From contig NZ_AUFY01000006.1 of the NCBI RefSeq assembly GCF_000426745.1, positions 62,001 to 126,000 of the forward strand: 64,000 nt of DNA. The letters run 5' to 3'. This DNA is from Veillonella montpellierensis DSM 17217. GTDB lineage: Bacteria > Bacillota > Negativicutes > Veillonellales > Veillonellaceae. The notes under the pieces were generated by a model, which saw nothing but the letters and a program-made list of their open reading frames with translations, searched no databases and was not told the origin of the DNA. This document shows positions 55,602-64,000 of the stretch, piece after piece. Both the position numbers and the translations under genes were made by a program. How positions within the stretch are numbered: position 1 is the first letter of the stretch; every line of letters begins with the position of its first letter.

Positions 55602-55643
55602 GCCTATCAACCTAGATATATTCTAACTTGGTAGGCTCTTTTT
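55602..55643. terminator. terminator upstream of the tiny-ORF promoter (ends antisense RNA)
   Basis: GCCTATCAACCTAGA (55602-55616) pairs with TCTAACTTGGTAGGC (55622-55636) allowing wobbles; CTCTTTTTA follows on the plus strand. No plus-strand gene precedes it, so its likely job is to end the antisense RNA. The minus strand also has a T-rich tail. Confidence 0.65.
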
Positions 55644-55756
55644 AGTATTATATTAATCATTTCAAATCATGCGACGAATCGTGTGAAATTCGTTATAAAT
55701 ATAGGATATACTCAAAATATACTAAGTACTATGCCATTTCACTAAGAGCTATACAC

Positions 55757-55790
55757 AAAAAGGCAGCACCATCTTGGTTGCTGCCTTTTT
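55757..55790 (-). terminator. terminator after the aminotransferase gene
   Basis: AAAAAGGCAGCA pairs with TGCTGCCTTTTT around a CCA/TGG-capped loop with one bulge; T-tract on both strands. The stretch 55644-55756 between the two terminators holds nothing recognisable. Confidence 0.75.
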
Positions 55791-55932
55791 ATAATATATC
55801 ATTCTATGAATCACTCATAACTAAAATCATACTATGAAAGTACTATAAACTATCCAATAATAAAATACATAGTTTATATAATGCTTGTATAGTAAACTGA
55901 TTGTAGTGTTGTTCTATATTGAACTATTTATT

Positions 55933-57183
55933 TTATAAACTATGTAGCTCTTTCATAGTTTCATATATACTCAATGCTAACCCTTTCATTTGTTTTTTGG
56001 GAATACTACATGCCGCCACGCGTATTCCTTTCACTAAAGGTATTACGTATATATGTTTTTCTTTCAATGCATCACAAATCTTTGTAGATTGTGTTGTAGG
56101 AATCGTTAAAAAGAATCCTCCCTTATATGGTAATAATGGTAATCCACAAGATTTCGCTTCCTCAACAAAAATAGCCGCTCTTTCATGAATCAATGAGTTA
56201 TATGCTTCTCGTTCTTCTTCGTAGGCAGCAAATTTTTTATCATCACTTACCAAATTAGCAATAGTTCGTTGTGCTGGTCGACATAAATTAGACCATGTAG
56301 CACGTGATGTAATTGCATTAATTTCATGAAATTCATCAATCACATCTTGATTAGAGGATATACCAATCATAGCCCCTAACCGTTGTCCATACATAGTAAA
56401 TCCTTTAGACACACTATAACAAATAACTGTCAAAATTTCTTTTGGCAATTGACTAAATTTTTTAAAGAATTGTCTAACCGCATGTTTTTCGCCTGCATAG
56501 TCAAGATATGCTACATCAACACCCAATATAATTTTAGTGGTAGTGGAAGCTACTAAACTAGATAAGAACGCTAAAATCTCATTCCAAGATGTATCGCTAA
56601 TACTAAATCCTGTAGGATTATTACCAGGTGTATTTAATAAAATTAGAAGATTTTCTTGTTCTTTCGATAGATGCATTACTTCTTCTTTGAAAGAATCTAT
56701 ATTAAATTCATTAGTATCAGTTAATAATGTAAATGTAGATAAGATGCGGCCAGAATCCTTACAAATGGTCTTATAATTGCCCCAATACCAGTCAGCAGTC
56801 AATACAGTATCGCCCAATGCAGTATAATTATGAACCAAATGATGAATACCACCAGTACCACCAGCAGTTGCTACTGCATCTATATAAGCATCAGGCTTAG
56901 CATCTTCAAAACAAGCTTTGTACACTGCGGATAGATACTCAGGTAATCCAGCAATAGGCGCATATGCAATATATTCATTATTCGGTAGATGTAAATATTC
57001 TTCTTTTACAGATTGTAAGAATACAATTTGCCCGTCTTCATCCAAAATAGATCCTACCGTACCATTCACTACATGATCTTTTCCATTTAATTTGATATCA
57101 CTTTGTGCTGCAGAACTAGCTGCAAAAATAACATCATTTTGTTTTTTTCCTCTAGCTTGTTTTGCTGCCATAGTCATTGACAT
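55933..57183 (-). CDS. class I/II aminotransferase (aromatic/aspartate type)
   Basis: A 416-residue PLP-dependent aminotransferase. AYAPIAGLPEYLSAVYKACF, AGGTGGIHHLVHNYTALGDT, NTPGNNPTG (about 195-203), the VDVAYLDYAG aspartate/tyrosine segment, and the PLP lysine in CYSVSKGFTMYGQRLGAMIG (about 265) with RVAACSIP near the C-terminus providing the carboxylate-binding arginine. The closest known type is the aromatic/aspartate aminotransferase family; substrate undetermined. The start at 57183 follows GGGGTGGTG. It stands alone between terminators. Confidence 0.88.
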   Translation of the reverse strand: MSMTMAAKQARGKKQNDVIFAASSAAQSDIKLNGKDHVVNGTVGSILDEDGQIVFLQSVKEEYLHLPNNEYIAYAPIAGLPEYLSAVYKACFEDAKPDAYIDAVATAGGTGGIHHLVHNYTALGDTVLTADWYWGNYKTICKDSGRILSTFTLLTDTNEFNIDSFKEEVMHLSKEQENLLILLNTPGNNPTGFSISDTSWNEILAFLSSLVASTTTKIILGVDVAYLDYAGEKHAVRQFFKKFSQLPKEILTVICYSVSKGFTMYGQRLGAMIGISSNQDVIDEFHEINAITSRATWSNLCRPAQRTIANLVSDDKKFAAYEEEREAYNSLIHERAAIFVEEAKSCGLPLLPYKGGFFLTIPTTQSTKICDALKEKHIYVIPLVKGIRVAACSIPKKQMKGLALSIYETMKELHSL

Positions 57184-57414
57184 ACTCAACACCACCCCAT
57201 CTTTATAACTCGATACACATCTATCATACACAAAAGTATGCTCTAATACAATAGAAAGCATGTAAGAATTCCCTAGTCTTCTTTATGAATTCTGTATACA
57301 TGTATTCAATATTGAATTTACTAATTGTATAATAATTTCCTACTACACAATCTATACTTACTGCATATCCATATATGCTAATCCCCTATTAGGAACAGCC
57401 AAGCATTATAAAAA

Positions 57415-57452
57415 ACCGTTATCAAAGGAATATAATCCCTTTAATAACGGTT
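57415..57452 (-). terminator. terminator after the small outer-membrane barrel gene
   Basis: AACCGTTAT ... ATAACGGTT arms extended by AAAGG/CCTTT (57415-57452); serves the 57475-58047 gene. Confidence 0.8.
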
Positions 57453-57474
57453 CTTAAAGTATATATAATTGTAA

Positions 57475-58047
57475 TTAGAATGTATAGCCTATACCTGCAT
57501 GTAACCCTTTAACCGTAGTATTTTTTTCATTCATGTTATAGTTATCATAACCATAATATACATTTAAATCTACGCCATCAGTCAATGCATAATTAGCACC
57601 AATCTGATAGGATTGTTTAATATCGTCGCCTAAGCCAACTTTTGCATATCCATTAATTTTATCAGAAATCGGCATATATCCAATAACACCTGCTTGTACT
57701 CCATAGTTATGACTATGAGTATCGATAAGAGTACCAGCACCATAGAAATTAATCATGTCATTATATTTATATACCAACGCTAATTGATGATCTTTAATAT
57801 TAGTAATGTTTTTATTATTTAATTTACTATACGAATACTGTGCCGCTAATCTATCACTAAATCCATGTTCTAAGGACACACCAAACCCATCTTTATGACC
57901 ACTGTCCCGTTGTACATGTTGAGCAAAATTATACTCAACATTAATTTTAGATGTATCAGTAGTAATATTAGTAACAGGAGCTGTTTGTGCAAAAGCCAAT
58001 GCACTTGTCATGGAAAGTATAGCCGTAACTAGTAATGTCTTCTTCAT
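57475..58047 (-). CDS. small outer-membrane beta-barrel protein
   Basis: A 190-residue exported protein. Signal peptide MKKTLLVTAILSMTSALAFA (cleaved after AFA), then about eight amphipathic strands (INVEYNFAQHV, FGVSLEHGFSDRLAAQYSYS, HQLALVYKYNDMINFYGAG, GVQAGVIGYMPIS, GYAKVGLG, YQIGANYALT, DLNVYYGYDNYN, LHAGIGYTF), ending in Phe as BamA substrates do. Size and layout suggest an OmpX/OmpA-like eight-strand barrel; function unknown. A good AAGGAG lies before the ATG. Evidence that the host has an outer membrane. Confidence 0.85.
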   Translation of the reverse strand: MKKTLLVTAILSMTSALAFAQTAPVTNITTDTSKINVEYNFAQHVQRDSGHKDGFGVSLEHGFSDRLAAQYSYSKLNNKNITNIKDHQLALVYKYNDMINFYGAGTLIDTHSHNYGVQAGVIGYMPISDKINGYAKVGLGDDIKQSYQIGANYALTDGVDLNVYYGYDNYNMNEKNTTVKGLHAGIGYTF

Positions 58048-58110
58048 AAAATGTCTCCTTATATATCATAAATTACTATATCAACTGTATAAACTGTTAA
58101 TGTCTACACA

Positions 58111-59127
58111 TTATCGTTTCATGAAAACTGGAATATCTGGTCCACCAGATGGAGCTGAGAAAGATTTTTTGCCAAATTCTGGAACGGATCGATTTGTTCC
58201 TCCAAAGCCTGTTGCCACTACAGTAATTTGTACTTTATCACCTAAATTATCATCAATAACAGAACCAAAGATGATATTCGCATCAGGATCTGTTGCTTCA
58301 GAAATAATTTCAGCGGCTTCATTAATTTCAAATAAACTCAAATTACTACTACCACTAATATTTAGTAAAATGCCTTTAGCACCATCAATAGATGTTTCTA
58401 ATAATGGACTATTAATAGCCATTTTTGCAGCATCAGCAGCACGATTTTCACCTTCACCAATGCCAATTCCCATTAGTGCTTCACCTTGATTAGTCATAAT
58501 TGATTTTACATCAGCAAAATCCAAATTAATCAATCCAGGAACGGTGATCAAATCAGAAATACCTTTAATTCCTTGACGCAATACATCATCAGCAGTACGG
58601 AATGCATCGCTTAAAGAACATTTTTTATCAACAACTTGTAGTAATTTATCATTAGGGATGACAATAATAGTATCAACTTTTTGAGTTAATAATTCCGCAC
58701 CTTTATCAGCTTGCGCACGGCGACGTTTTCCTTCAAAAGAAAATGGCTTAGTCACAACACCTACTGTTAAAGCGCCCATTTCTTTAGCACATTCAGCTAC
58801 TACAGGAGAAGCCCCTGTACCAGTACCGCCACCCATACCAGCAGTAACAAATACCATGTCAGCCCCTTCTAAGGCTTTCACAATTTCTTCACGACTTTCA
58901 TTAGCAGCAGCTTCGCCTACTGCAGGATCCCCACCAGCGCCAAGATTTCTTGTAACCTTTTCACCAAGTTTAATTGTTTTATCCGCTTTGGATAAATCCA
59001 ATACTTGACTTTCTGTATTAGCTGCAATAAATTCTACACCTTGTAAATTGCTTTCTACCATACGATTTACAGCATTATTGCCGCCACCACCAACACCAAT
59101 TACTTTAATATTTGCGAAATCAGACAT
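58111..59127 (-). CDS. ftsZ: cell division protein FtsZ
   Basis: A 338-residue tubulin-like GTPase. [17 protein letters not shown], the signature [16 protein letters not shown] (about 103-118), the T7 loop region [11 protein letters not shown] and the C-terminal peptide DIPVFMKR that binds FtsA/SepF-type partners. The linker between the GTPase body and this peptide is very short (about 20 residues). GAGGAGG precedes the ATG at 59127. It is the last gene of the division/cell-wall cluster here, about 190 bases after ftsQ; no ftsA lies between them. Confidence 0.98.
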   Translation of the reverse strand: MSDFANIKVIGVGGGGNNAVNRMVESNLQGVEFIAANTESQVLDLSKADKTIKLGEKVTRNLGAGGDPAVGEAAANESREEIVKALEGADMVFVTAGMGGGTGTGASPVVAECAKEMGALTVGVVTKPFSFEGKRRRAQADKGAELLTQKVDTIIVIPNDKLLQVVDKKCSLSDAFRTADDVLRQGIKGISDLITVPGLINLDFADVKSIMTNQGEALMGIGIGEGENRAADAAKMAINSPLLETSIDGAKGILLNISGSSNLSLFEINEAAEIISEATDPDANIIFGSVIDDNLGDKVQITVVATGFGGTNRSVPEFGKKSFSAPSGGPDIPVFMKR

Positions 59128-59318
59128 TGAAGTTCCTCCTCTAATGTACATACAAATTCTATATTTATAATCAATTACAAATTTTGTATAAATACAAGCT
59201 CAATCAATATTATCATTGTACAATATTTTTGAAAAACTTTCTACCACATAAAATTTTAATTATTATCTATATAGGCTTATTATACACTATTTTTATATTT
59301 CTTAAAATAAATTAATTA

Positions 59319-60248
59319 TCATTGTTTAATAAAAGGTGATGTAACATTCACATCAATATATTCTGCATTTAAATTATTGTTTTTAATATCCTGTATCATA
59401 TTTTCTGAAAGTGCTGCTTTCTTTTCTAAATTTGTAGTGTCTCCAATATGAATTGGTAAGCCATCAACTGTATAGGCTACTAATTCGTTGGGATTTCCCA
59501 CATTCACTTCTGCTATCTTGGATAATCCCTCATCAGATAAGGCATTTAAAAAAGTAAGGGCCGACAAAATAGACTGATTAGTTAACTTATCTCCTAGCAA
59601 TACATTACCAGGCTTAATACCAGAAATAATTGGCACGGTTTCATCAGTAATTGCCGTCTCACTATTAATTGCTTGACCGTTTTTATCAAGTGTAATAAAA
59701 GCGAACTGTGTCGTAATAATAGCTATTGGCTTTCTATCAGTTATATTGACACACATCGTCAACGGGAATTTATAAGTAATTTCTACTTTTTCCACTCGTA
59801 AATCATGACTCATTTTCTCTTTAATTGTATCTGAGCGTATTTGTAATATATTTATCGGCTCATGAATATCTGCTGCCACCAAAACATCATTGGTGGTTAC
59901 TTTTTTACTGCCATTTACTTCTAAACTTCCAAACGGTATAGGTAGTACTAATAAGGCAACTATGATTATCAATATAGCAATCATAATTCTAAGAATCTTT
60001 TTCCTACGTTTATGCTTATAGCTTCTAATTTTTCTTTGTCGGACTTTCCGTTTTTCAAAGCTTGCATCACGATCAATATATTCTGGCGTATTCTCAATAG
60101 GAGTTGCACCGTCAAAATCAGATTCTCTATAAGGAAATGCCGTCCTACCTCGAAAGTCAACATATGTAGTGTCTTCTTTACTTGAAGTAAGCATTTCACC
60201 ATTATCATCTCGTTTAGGAGAAAATGAATGCTTATTATTTTTATTCAT
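59319..60248 (-). CDS. ftsQ: FtsQ/DivIB cell division protein
   Basis: A 309-residue bitopic protein. Charged cytoplasmic tail (about 1-85, ending KVRQRKIRSYKHKRRKKIL), one membrane helix (about 86-106, RIMIAILIIIVALLVLPIPF), then a POTRA domain (LEVNGSKKVTTNDVLVAADI, about 110-180) and the FtsQ beta domain. It is part of the divisome FtsQLB complex that activates septal peptidoglycan synthesis. The cytoplasmic tail is longer than usual. GGAG lies six bases before the ATG. Confidence 0.92.
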   Translation of the reverse strand: MNKNNKHSFSPKRDDNGEMLTSSKEDTTYVDFRGRTAFPYRESDFDGATPIENTPEYIDRDASFEKRKVRQRKIRSYKHKRRKKILRIMIAILIIIVALLVLPIPFGSLEVNGSKKVTTNDVLVAADIHEPINILQIRSDTIKEKMSHDLRVEKVEITYKFPLTMCVNITDRKPIAIITTQFAFITLDKNGQAINSETAITDETVPIISGIKPGNVLLGDKLTNQSILSALTFLNALSDEGLSKIAEVNVGNPNELVAYTVDGLPIHIGDTTNLEKKAALSENMIQDIKNNNLNAEYIDVNVTSPFIKQ

Positions 60249-60263
60249 AGAAAGCTCCTATCA

Positions 60264-61196
60264 TTAGAATTTACCTAATCCTGCGGAGTATAATATTTTT
60301 TCGCACAATTCAGGAAATGCTATGCCTACTGCATTAGCCGCTTTAGGAACTAATGATGTGGATGTCATGCCAGGAATTGTATTATATTCTAATACAAATG
60401 GATCACCCTTATCATTGGTCATAATATCGACACGAATAACGCCATTAGCTTGAATTTCTTCATATACTAATTCACCAATGGCTTGCATTTGTTTTGTTAA
60501 ACTATCGCTAATAGGCGCTGGCACTAAATAATCAGTAGCACCCGATGTATATTTAGATTCGTAATCATATTCTCCTGAATGAGGACGAATTTCTATAACA
60601 GCTAATGCTTTACCATCCAGTACAGATACGGTGAATTCTCGCCCTGTTAAATATTCCTCTACCACTAAGATGGGATCATATTTTATAGCTTCTTCAACCG
60701 CTGCTACTAAATCATCTGAGGACTTAACAACTGCAACACCTATACTTGATCCTTGTGTGGCTGCTTTTACAACAACTGGTATAGTAAACTTCTCATTAAT
60801 ATCCGCTACAATATCAGAAACCGAAGTAAGATTTGCATTGTAATTAATAGATCTAGCTGTAGGAATGCCTACTCCTGAAAAAACAGCTTTACTGATTTTC
60901 TTGTTCATACCGACAGCTTGTGCCATAATACCTGATCCAGTATATGGTATACCGGCCATTTCTAATGTTCCTTGTAATGCACCATCTTCACCAAACTTAC
61001 CATGTAAGGCATTAAAAACAATATCACCTTTCATTGATTTAATATCATCTAATAGTGTCGCTTCATGTAACTCCAAAATACTAGCATGATATCCTAATCC
61101 AATAAGTGCCTCTCTAATAGCCGACCCTGTGCGACGCGATACTTCTGCTTCTTTAGATGGTCCACCTACTAATACAATAATATGTTTATCTTTCAT
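60264..61196 (-). CDS. ddl: D-alanine-D-alanine ligase
   Basis: A 310-residue ATP-grasp ligase that makes D-Ala-D-Ala for peptidoglycan. HIIVLVGGPSKEAEVSRRTG, ALHGKFGEDGALQGTLEMAG, PVVVKAATQGSSIGVAVVKS and EYNTIPGMTSTSLVPKAANA are conserved; the DD-ligase signature ends near the C-terminus. Two adjacent ATGs (61199, overlapping the murC stop, and 61196) are possible; the second has the better distance from AGAGGG. It is coupled to murC upstream and ftsQ downstream. Confidence 0.97.
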   Translation of the reverse strand: MKDKHIIVLVGGPSKEAEVSRRTGSAIREALIGLGYHASILELHEATLLDDIKSMKGDIVFNALHGKFGEDGALQGTLEMAGIPYTGSGIMAQAVGMNKKISKAVFSGVGIPTARSINYNANLTSVSDIVADINEKFTIPVVVKAATQGSSIGVAVVKSSDDLVAAVEEAIKYDPILVVEEYLTGREFTVSVLDGKALAVIEIRPHSGEYDYESKYTSGATDYLVPAPISDSLTKQMQAIGELVYEEIQANGVIRVDIMTNDKGDPFVLEYNTIPGMTSTSLVPKAANAVGIAFPELCEKILYSAGLGKF

Positions 61197-62578
61197 CATA
61201 ATCCCTCTTCTAATAAAGCAAGTAATTTTGGTCCATATTGATTAATCGTACCTGCCCCCATAGTAATCACTAAATCATTAGGCCGTACTACATTTTTTAA
61301 TATACTAGGAACATCCTCTATGTTAGAAATATAATTAACTTTACGATGACTTTCTTTTTCTATCATATTAGGAATAGAATGTCCATCAATACCTGGAATA
61401 GGTTCTTCGCCAGCACTATAAATATCTGTCATATAAATTTCATCAGCTGCATTAAAAGCACGAGCAAATTCCTTGAGTAATAAACTAGTGCGCGTAAATC
61501 TATGAGGTTGAAATACACAAATAACACGATGTTTCTCTAATTCTTTCGCGGCCTTCAAGGTAGCTTCAATTTCTGTTGGGTGATGTGCATAATCATCCAC
61601 CACCCATACTCCAGCTACATGACCTTTGGTTTCAAATCTACGTTTAGCGCCTATAAATTTAGAAAGTGCTTTTTGAATCACTGTGATATCAACACCATAC
61701 ACCACATGAGCCACTACAAAGGCTGCCAAAGAATTTAATACATTATGTTTACCTGGAACACGCAATTGTATACGAGCTACAGTCACATTATCATGGACTA
61801 CATCATACATGAGTGTACTATCCACATAATGAATATTTTTAGCTATATATGTATTATATTCACTCGTTCCATAGGTAATAAAATCTCGTTGCACCTTAGG
61901 CATAACATGTTGAATATTAGGATTATCTCCGCAAACTATTGCCTGTCCTGATCTAGGTAATTTTTCTATAAACTTACAAAATGCCTGAAGCAAATTATCC
62001 ATAGTTCCATAATAGTCCATATGATCATTTTCTATATTAGTAATAACAATTGTTTGTGGATTTAATTTTAAAAATGACCCATCACTTTCATCAGCTTCCG
62101 CAATACTAATATCTCCCTTCCCTAATCGACTACTAGCATTGTCAAGATAATCAACTTGTCCGCCAATAATAATAGTAGGATCAATATTTGCTTCACAAAA
62201 TATTTGCCCTAACATAGATGTAGTTGTAGTCTTACCATGAGCCCCTGCGACAGCAATTCCCTTTGTTACATCTATAACAGCTTTAACAATATCTGATCGA
62301 TGTAAAATTGGAATACCTGCTTGTTTAGCAGCCACAATTTCAGGATTATCATCATGAATTGCTGTTGAACGAACTACTGCATCCACTCCATCTATATATG
62401 ATGCATCATGTCCAATATGAATAGTAGCCCCCATACTTCTAAACTTATCAATAATGGGAGACTCTTTAATATCAGAGCCTGTTACATCATAGCCTTTGCA
62501 AATTAATATGTTGGCAATTGCATTCATGCCTGAACCAGCAATGCCAATTAAATGTATTTTATGAATACCATCTAACAT
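61196..62578 (-). CDS. murC: UDP-N-acetylmuramate-L-alanine ligase
   Basis: A 460-residue Mur ligase adding L-Ala to UDP-MurNAc. N-terminal Rossmann HLIGIAGSGMNAIANILICK, ATP-binding AVAGAHGKTTTTSMLG (about 108-123), IAEADESDGSFLKLNP, and the C-terminal VWVVDDYAHHPTEIEATLKA. All Mur ligase motifs are intact. It overlaps ddl and follows murG by 19 bases. Confidence 0.98.
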   Translation of the reverse strand: MLDGIHKIHLIGIAGSGMNAIANILICKGYDVTGSDIKESPIIDKFRSMGATIHIGHDASYIDGVDAVVRSTAIHDDNPEIVAAKQAGIPILHRSDIVKAVIDVTKGIAVAGAHGKTTTTSMLGQIFCEANIDPTIIIGGQVDYLDNASSRLGKGDISIAEADESDGSFLKLNPQTIVITNIENDHMDYYGTMDNLLQAFCKFIEKLPRSGQAIVCGDNPNIQHVMPKVQRDFITYGTSEYNTYIAKNIHYVDSTLMYDVVHDNVTVARIQLRVPGKHNVLNSLAAFVVAHVVYGVDITVIQKALSKFIGAKRRFETKGHVAGVWVVDDYAHHPTEIEATLKAAKELEKHRVICVFQPHRFTRTSLLLKEFARAFNAADEIYMTDIYSAGEEPIPGIDGHSIPNMIEKESHRKVNYISNIEDVPSILKNVVRPNDLVITMGAGTINQYGPKLLALLEEGL

Positions 62579-62597
62579 AGATGTCTCTCCTATCTAA

Positions 62598-63704
62598 TTA
62601 TTTAGCAATTTCTAATACCAGCTTAGCAATATCATGAGCTGCTGTTGGTCTACCAAGCTCTAATGCGGCTTTAGACATATTCTTTAATCTATGTGAATCT
62701 GCCATACATGATTCTATTTCACTAATCAAATCCTGACTACTTAACATTTTATCAACAATCATGCGTGCTGCACCATGCTTAACTAATATTCTAGCATTAT
62801 AAGTTTGATGATCTTCTGCAGCATACGGATAAGGAATTAAAATAGATGGAATACCACGTACGGTTAATTCTGCTAATCCAACAGCGCCAGCTCTAAACAC
62901 TGCCAAATCTGCTGCTGCTAACGCTTTTGGCATATCATGCAAGTATGGCAAAATAATAGAAGCGCTACTGAAACTATTTCCCTCTGTAATATGCAAGGCT
63001 TGCATAACATTCTGATATTCACTATTACCAGTAATATGTATTAATTTAATACCATCTCGATTTTTAAAATGTTTATGTACATCAATCATAGCCGTATTAA
63101 TAGTTCTTGCACCTCTAGAACCTCCTGCTATAATAACAGCAAATTCACCATCTTGCAAATTAAAGTACTTACGTCCTTCTTCACGAGTATCAACAAGAAT
63201 TTCTGGACGAACAGGATTCCCGGTATAAACGACTCGCTTACAGCGAGAAAAAGAAGTACTTGCTTCTTTATACCCTACTGCTACTACGTCAACAAAACGA
63301 CTTAGTATTTTATTTGTAATACCTGCTATAACATTCTGTTCTTGAATCAATGTAGGAATTTTTTTTAATGCGGCAGCCAACAAAATAGGCCCGCATACAT
63401 ATCCACCAGTCCCGATTACCACATCAGGCTTAAATTTTTCTATAATTACAAATGCTTTTAGGACTGACAAAACAGATTTAACACCTGTAACGATTGTGCC
63501 CCATGAAAGCTTACGTTGTAACCCTTGTACAGGTAAGGTTTTAAAATGAATTCCTTCTTTAGGAACTAAGTCAGCTTCTAAGCCTTTCTCAGTACCAATA
63601 TATAAAACCTCGACATCTGCCATGGCCATCAGTTCTTTATAAATAGTAATGGCCGGATATATATGTCCACCTGTGCCACCGCCTGAAATAATAATGCGTT
63701 TCAT
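62598..63704 (-). CDS. murG: MurG transferase
   Basis: A 368-residue GT28 glycosyltransferase converting lipid I to lipid II at the inner face of the membrane. N-terminal RIIISGGGTGGHIYPAITIY, TGGYVCGPILLAAALKKIPT, VIIAGGSRGARTIN and the UDP-GlcNAc-binding RAGAVGLAELTVRGIPSILI are the family motifs. It directly follows murD (6 bases) with no ftsW between them, unlike many dcw clusters. Confidence 0.97.
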   Translation of the reverse strand: MKRIIISGGGTGGHIYPAITIYKELMAMADVEVLYIGTEKGLEADLVPKEGIHFKTLPVQGLQRKLSWGTIVTGVKSVLSVLKAFVIIEKFKPDVVIGTGGYVCGPILLAAALKKIPTLIQEQNVIAGITNKILSRFVDVVAVGYKEASTSFSRCKRVVYTGNPVRPEILVDTREEGRKYFNLQDGEFAVIIAGGSRGARTINTAMIDVHKHFKNRDGIKLIHITGNSEYQNVMQALHITEGNSFSSASIILPYLHDMPKALAAADLAVFRAGAVGLAELTVRGIPSILIPYPYAAEDHQTYNARILVKHGAARMIVDKMLSSQDLISEIESCMADSHRLKNMSKAALELGRPTAAHDIAKLVLEIAK

Positions 63705-63710
63705 TCTGTA

Positions 63711-64000
63711 TCACCCCTGCTGTGCTAATCTCATTACTTCACGTTTAAAATCATCGCCTCGTTCTTCAAAACAAGAATACCAATCAAAACTAGAACACGC
63801 TGGTGATAATAATACAACGTCATTAGGCACAGCTAATTTTTGTCCTAATTCAACCGCTTCTCGCATAGAATTAACACGGTAGATTGATAACACACCTGCT
63901 TCTCGAGCTGATTGTTCGAATCTATCCGCAGCTTCCCCCATCAATAGTAATGCTTTAGTTTTACACTTAATCAAATCCATCAAATCATGCAGTGGTGTCA
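63711..64000 (-). CDS. murD: MurD C-terminal part, partial
   Basis: The frame is open to the window end and covers about 96 C-terminal residues of UDP-N-acetylmuramoyl-L-alanine-D-glutamate ligase. LSPACSSFDWYSCFEERGDD is the MurD-type end, with the LLLMGEAADRFEQSA segment before it. The N-terminal and central domains lie outside the window. It continues directly into murG, giving the order murD-murG-murC-ddl-ftsQ-ftsZ. Confidence 0.93.
   Translation of the reverse strand, partial: TPLHDLMDLIKCKTKALLLMGEAADRFEQSAREAGVLSIYRVNSMREAVELGQKLAVPNDVVLLSPACSSFDWYSCFEERGDDFKREVMRLAQQG

Larger units (their letters stand above)
55384..55643 (+). ncRNA. predicted antisense RNA (type I antitoxin candidate)
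   Basis: From the promoter at 55348-55377 to the terminator at 55602-55643, about 260 bases, fully complementary to the leader and coding region of the 33-residue ORF. It begins with the hairpin GGGACTC-TTTC-GAGTCCC (55390-55407), as many antitoxin RNAs do. No ORF of its own is apparent. Both ends are sequence predictions; there is no expression evidence. Confidence 0.5.

Noticed and set aside
55644-55756. A small RNA gene between two terminators
   Set aside because: Flanked by hairpins but no convincing promoter or structure was found inside.

Overview
The window is AT-rich and comes from a diderm Firmicute, most likely Veillonella or a close relative in the Negativicutes. Firmicute-type gene neighbourhoods (rpmE-prfA-prmC-sua5-rpiB-glyA-upp, trmFO-hslV-hslU, dprA-comM, a glyQS T-box) sit beside outer-membrane proteins (a TonB-dependent receptor, a small beta-barrel protein). 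The genus is inference; no 16S or marker gene search was possible. Almost all chromosomal genes are on the minus strand.

Layout. 1-10527: right-hand end of an integrated phage-like element that continues left of the window. It has a leftward early operon (Cro-like regulator, MerR-like and XRE-like DNA-binding proteins, a YneA-like LysM protein, two small acidic or charged proteins, a PcfJ-like protein, an SbcC-like ATPase, RecT, an MBL-fold hydrolase, a DnaD-like initiator with iteron-like repeats inside its gene, and a DnaC-like helicase loader). A rightward lysogeny module follows (CI-like repressor, ImmA/IrrE peptidase, tyrosine integrase), separated by an operator region with two palindrome types. 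11113-13187: niacin uptake, with transporter niaP behind a promoter embedded in a very large inverted repeat and regulator niaR. 13243-18908: leuS, a secreted GH18 protein, lgt. 19091-21906: cobalt ECF transporter cbiMNQO. 22583-33949: hslU, hslV, trmFO, topA, dprA, comM, yraN, rnhB, rbgA, rplS. 34193-37370: glyQS with a glycine T-box and a near-consensus promoter.

37524-43920: an iron/metal-related region. Its main gene encodes one 1650-residue polypeptide in which a complete TonB-dependent receptor is followed by a second, porin-like outer-membrane beta-barrel. Upstream lie a degraded N-terminal remnant of a paralogous receptor and a ferric-reductase-like membrane protein behind a near-perfect Fur box. 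44181-54154: conserved housekeeping run upp, glyA, rpiB, a phosphatase-like gene without its catalytic arginine, sua5, prmC, prfA, a DUF1385 protein, rpmE, a PC4-type protein, an unrecognised 465-residue protein, nth. 54658-57183: a DUF896 protein, then a compact locus (55040-55643) that looks like a type I toxin-antitoxin module: a 33-residue cationic/hydrophobic peptide, two further tiny coupled ORFs and a small HTH gene, opposed by a predicted antisense RNA with its own promoter and terminator; then an aminotransferase. 57475-64000: a small outer-membrane barrel protein and the distal part of the division/cell-wall cluster (ftsZ, ftsQ, ddl, murC, murG, 3' part of murD).

The most interesting items are the receptor-porin fusion, the predicted type I toxin-antitoxin locus, the iteron-like origin candidate in the prophage initiator gene, and the niaP operator. 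No tRNA, rRNA, CRISPR array or insertion sequence was seen. Starts were chosen by Shine-Dalgarno (SD) position.
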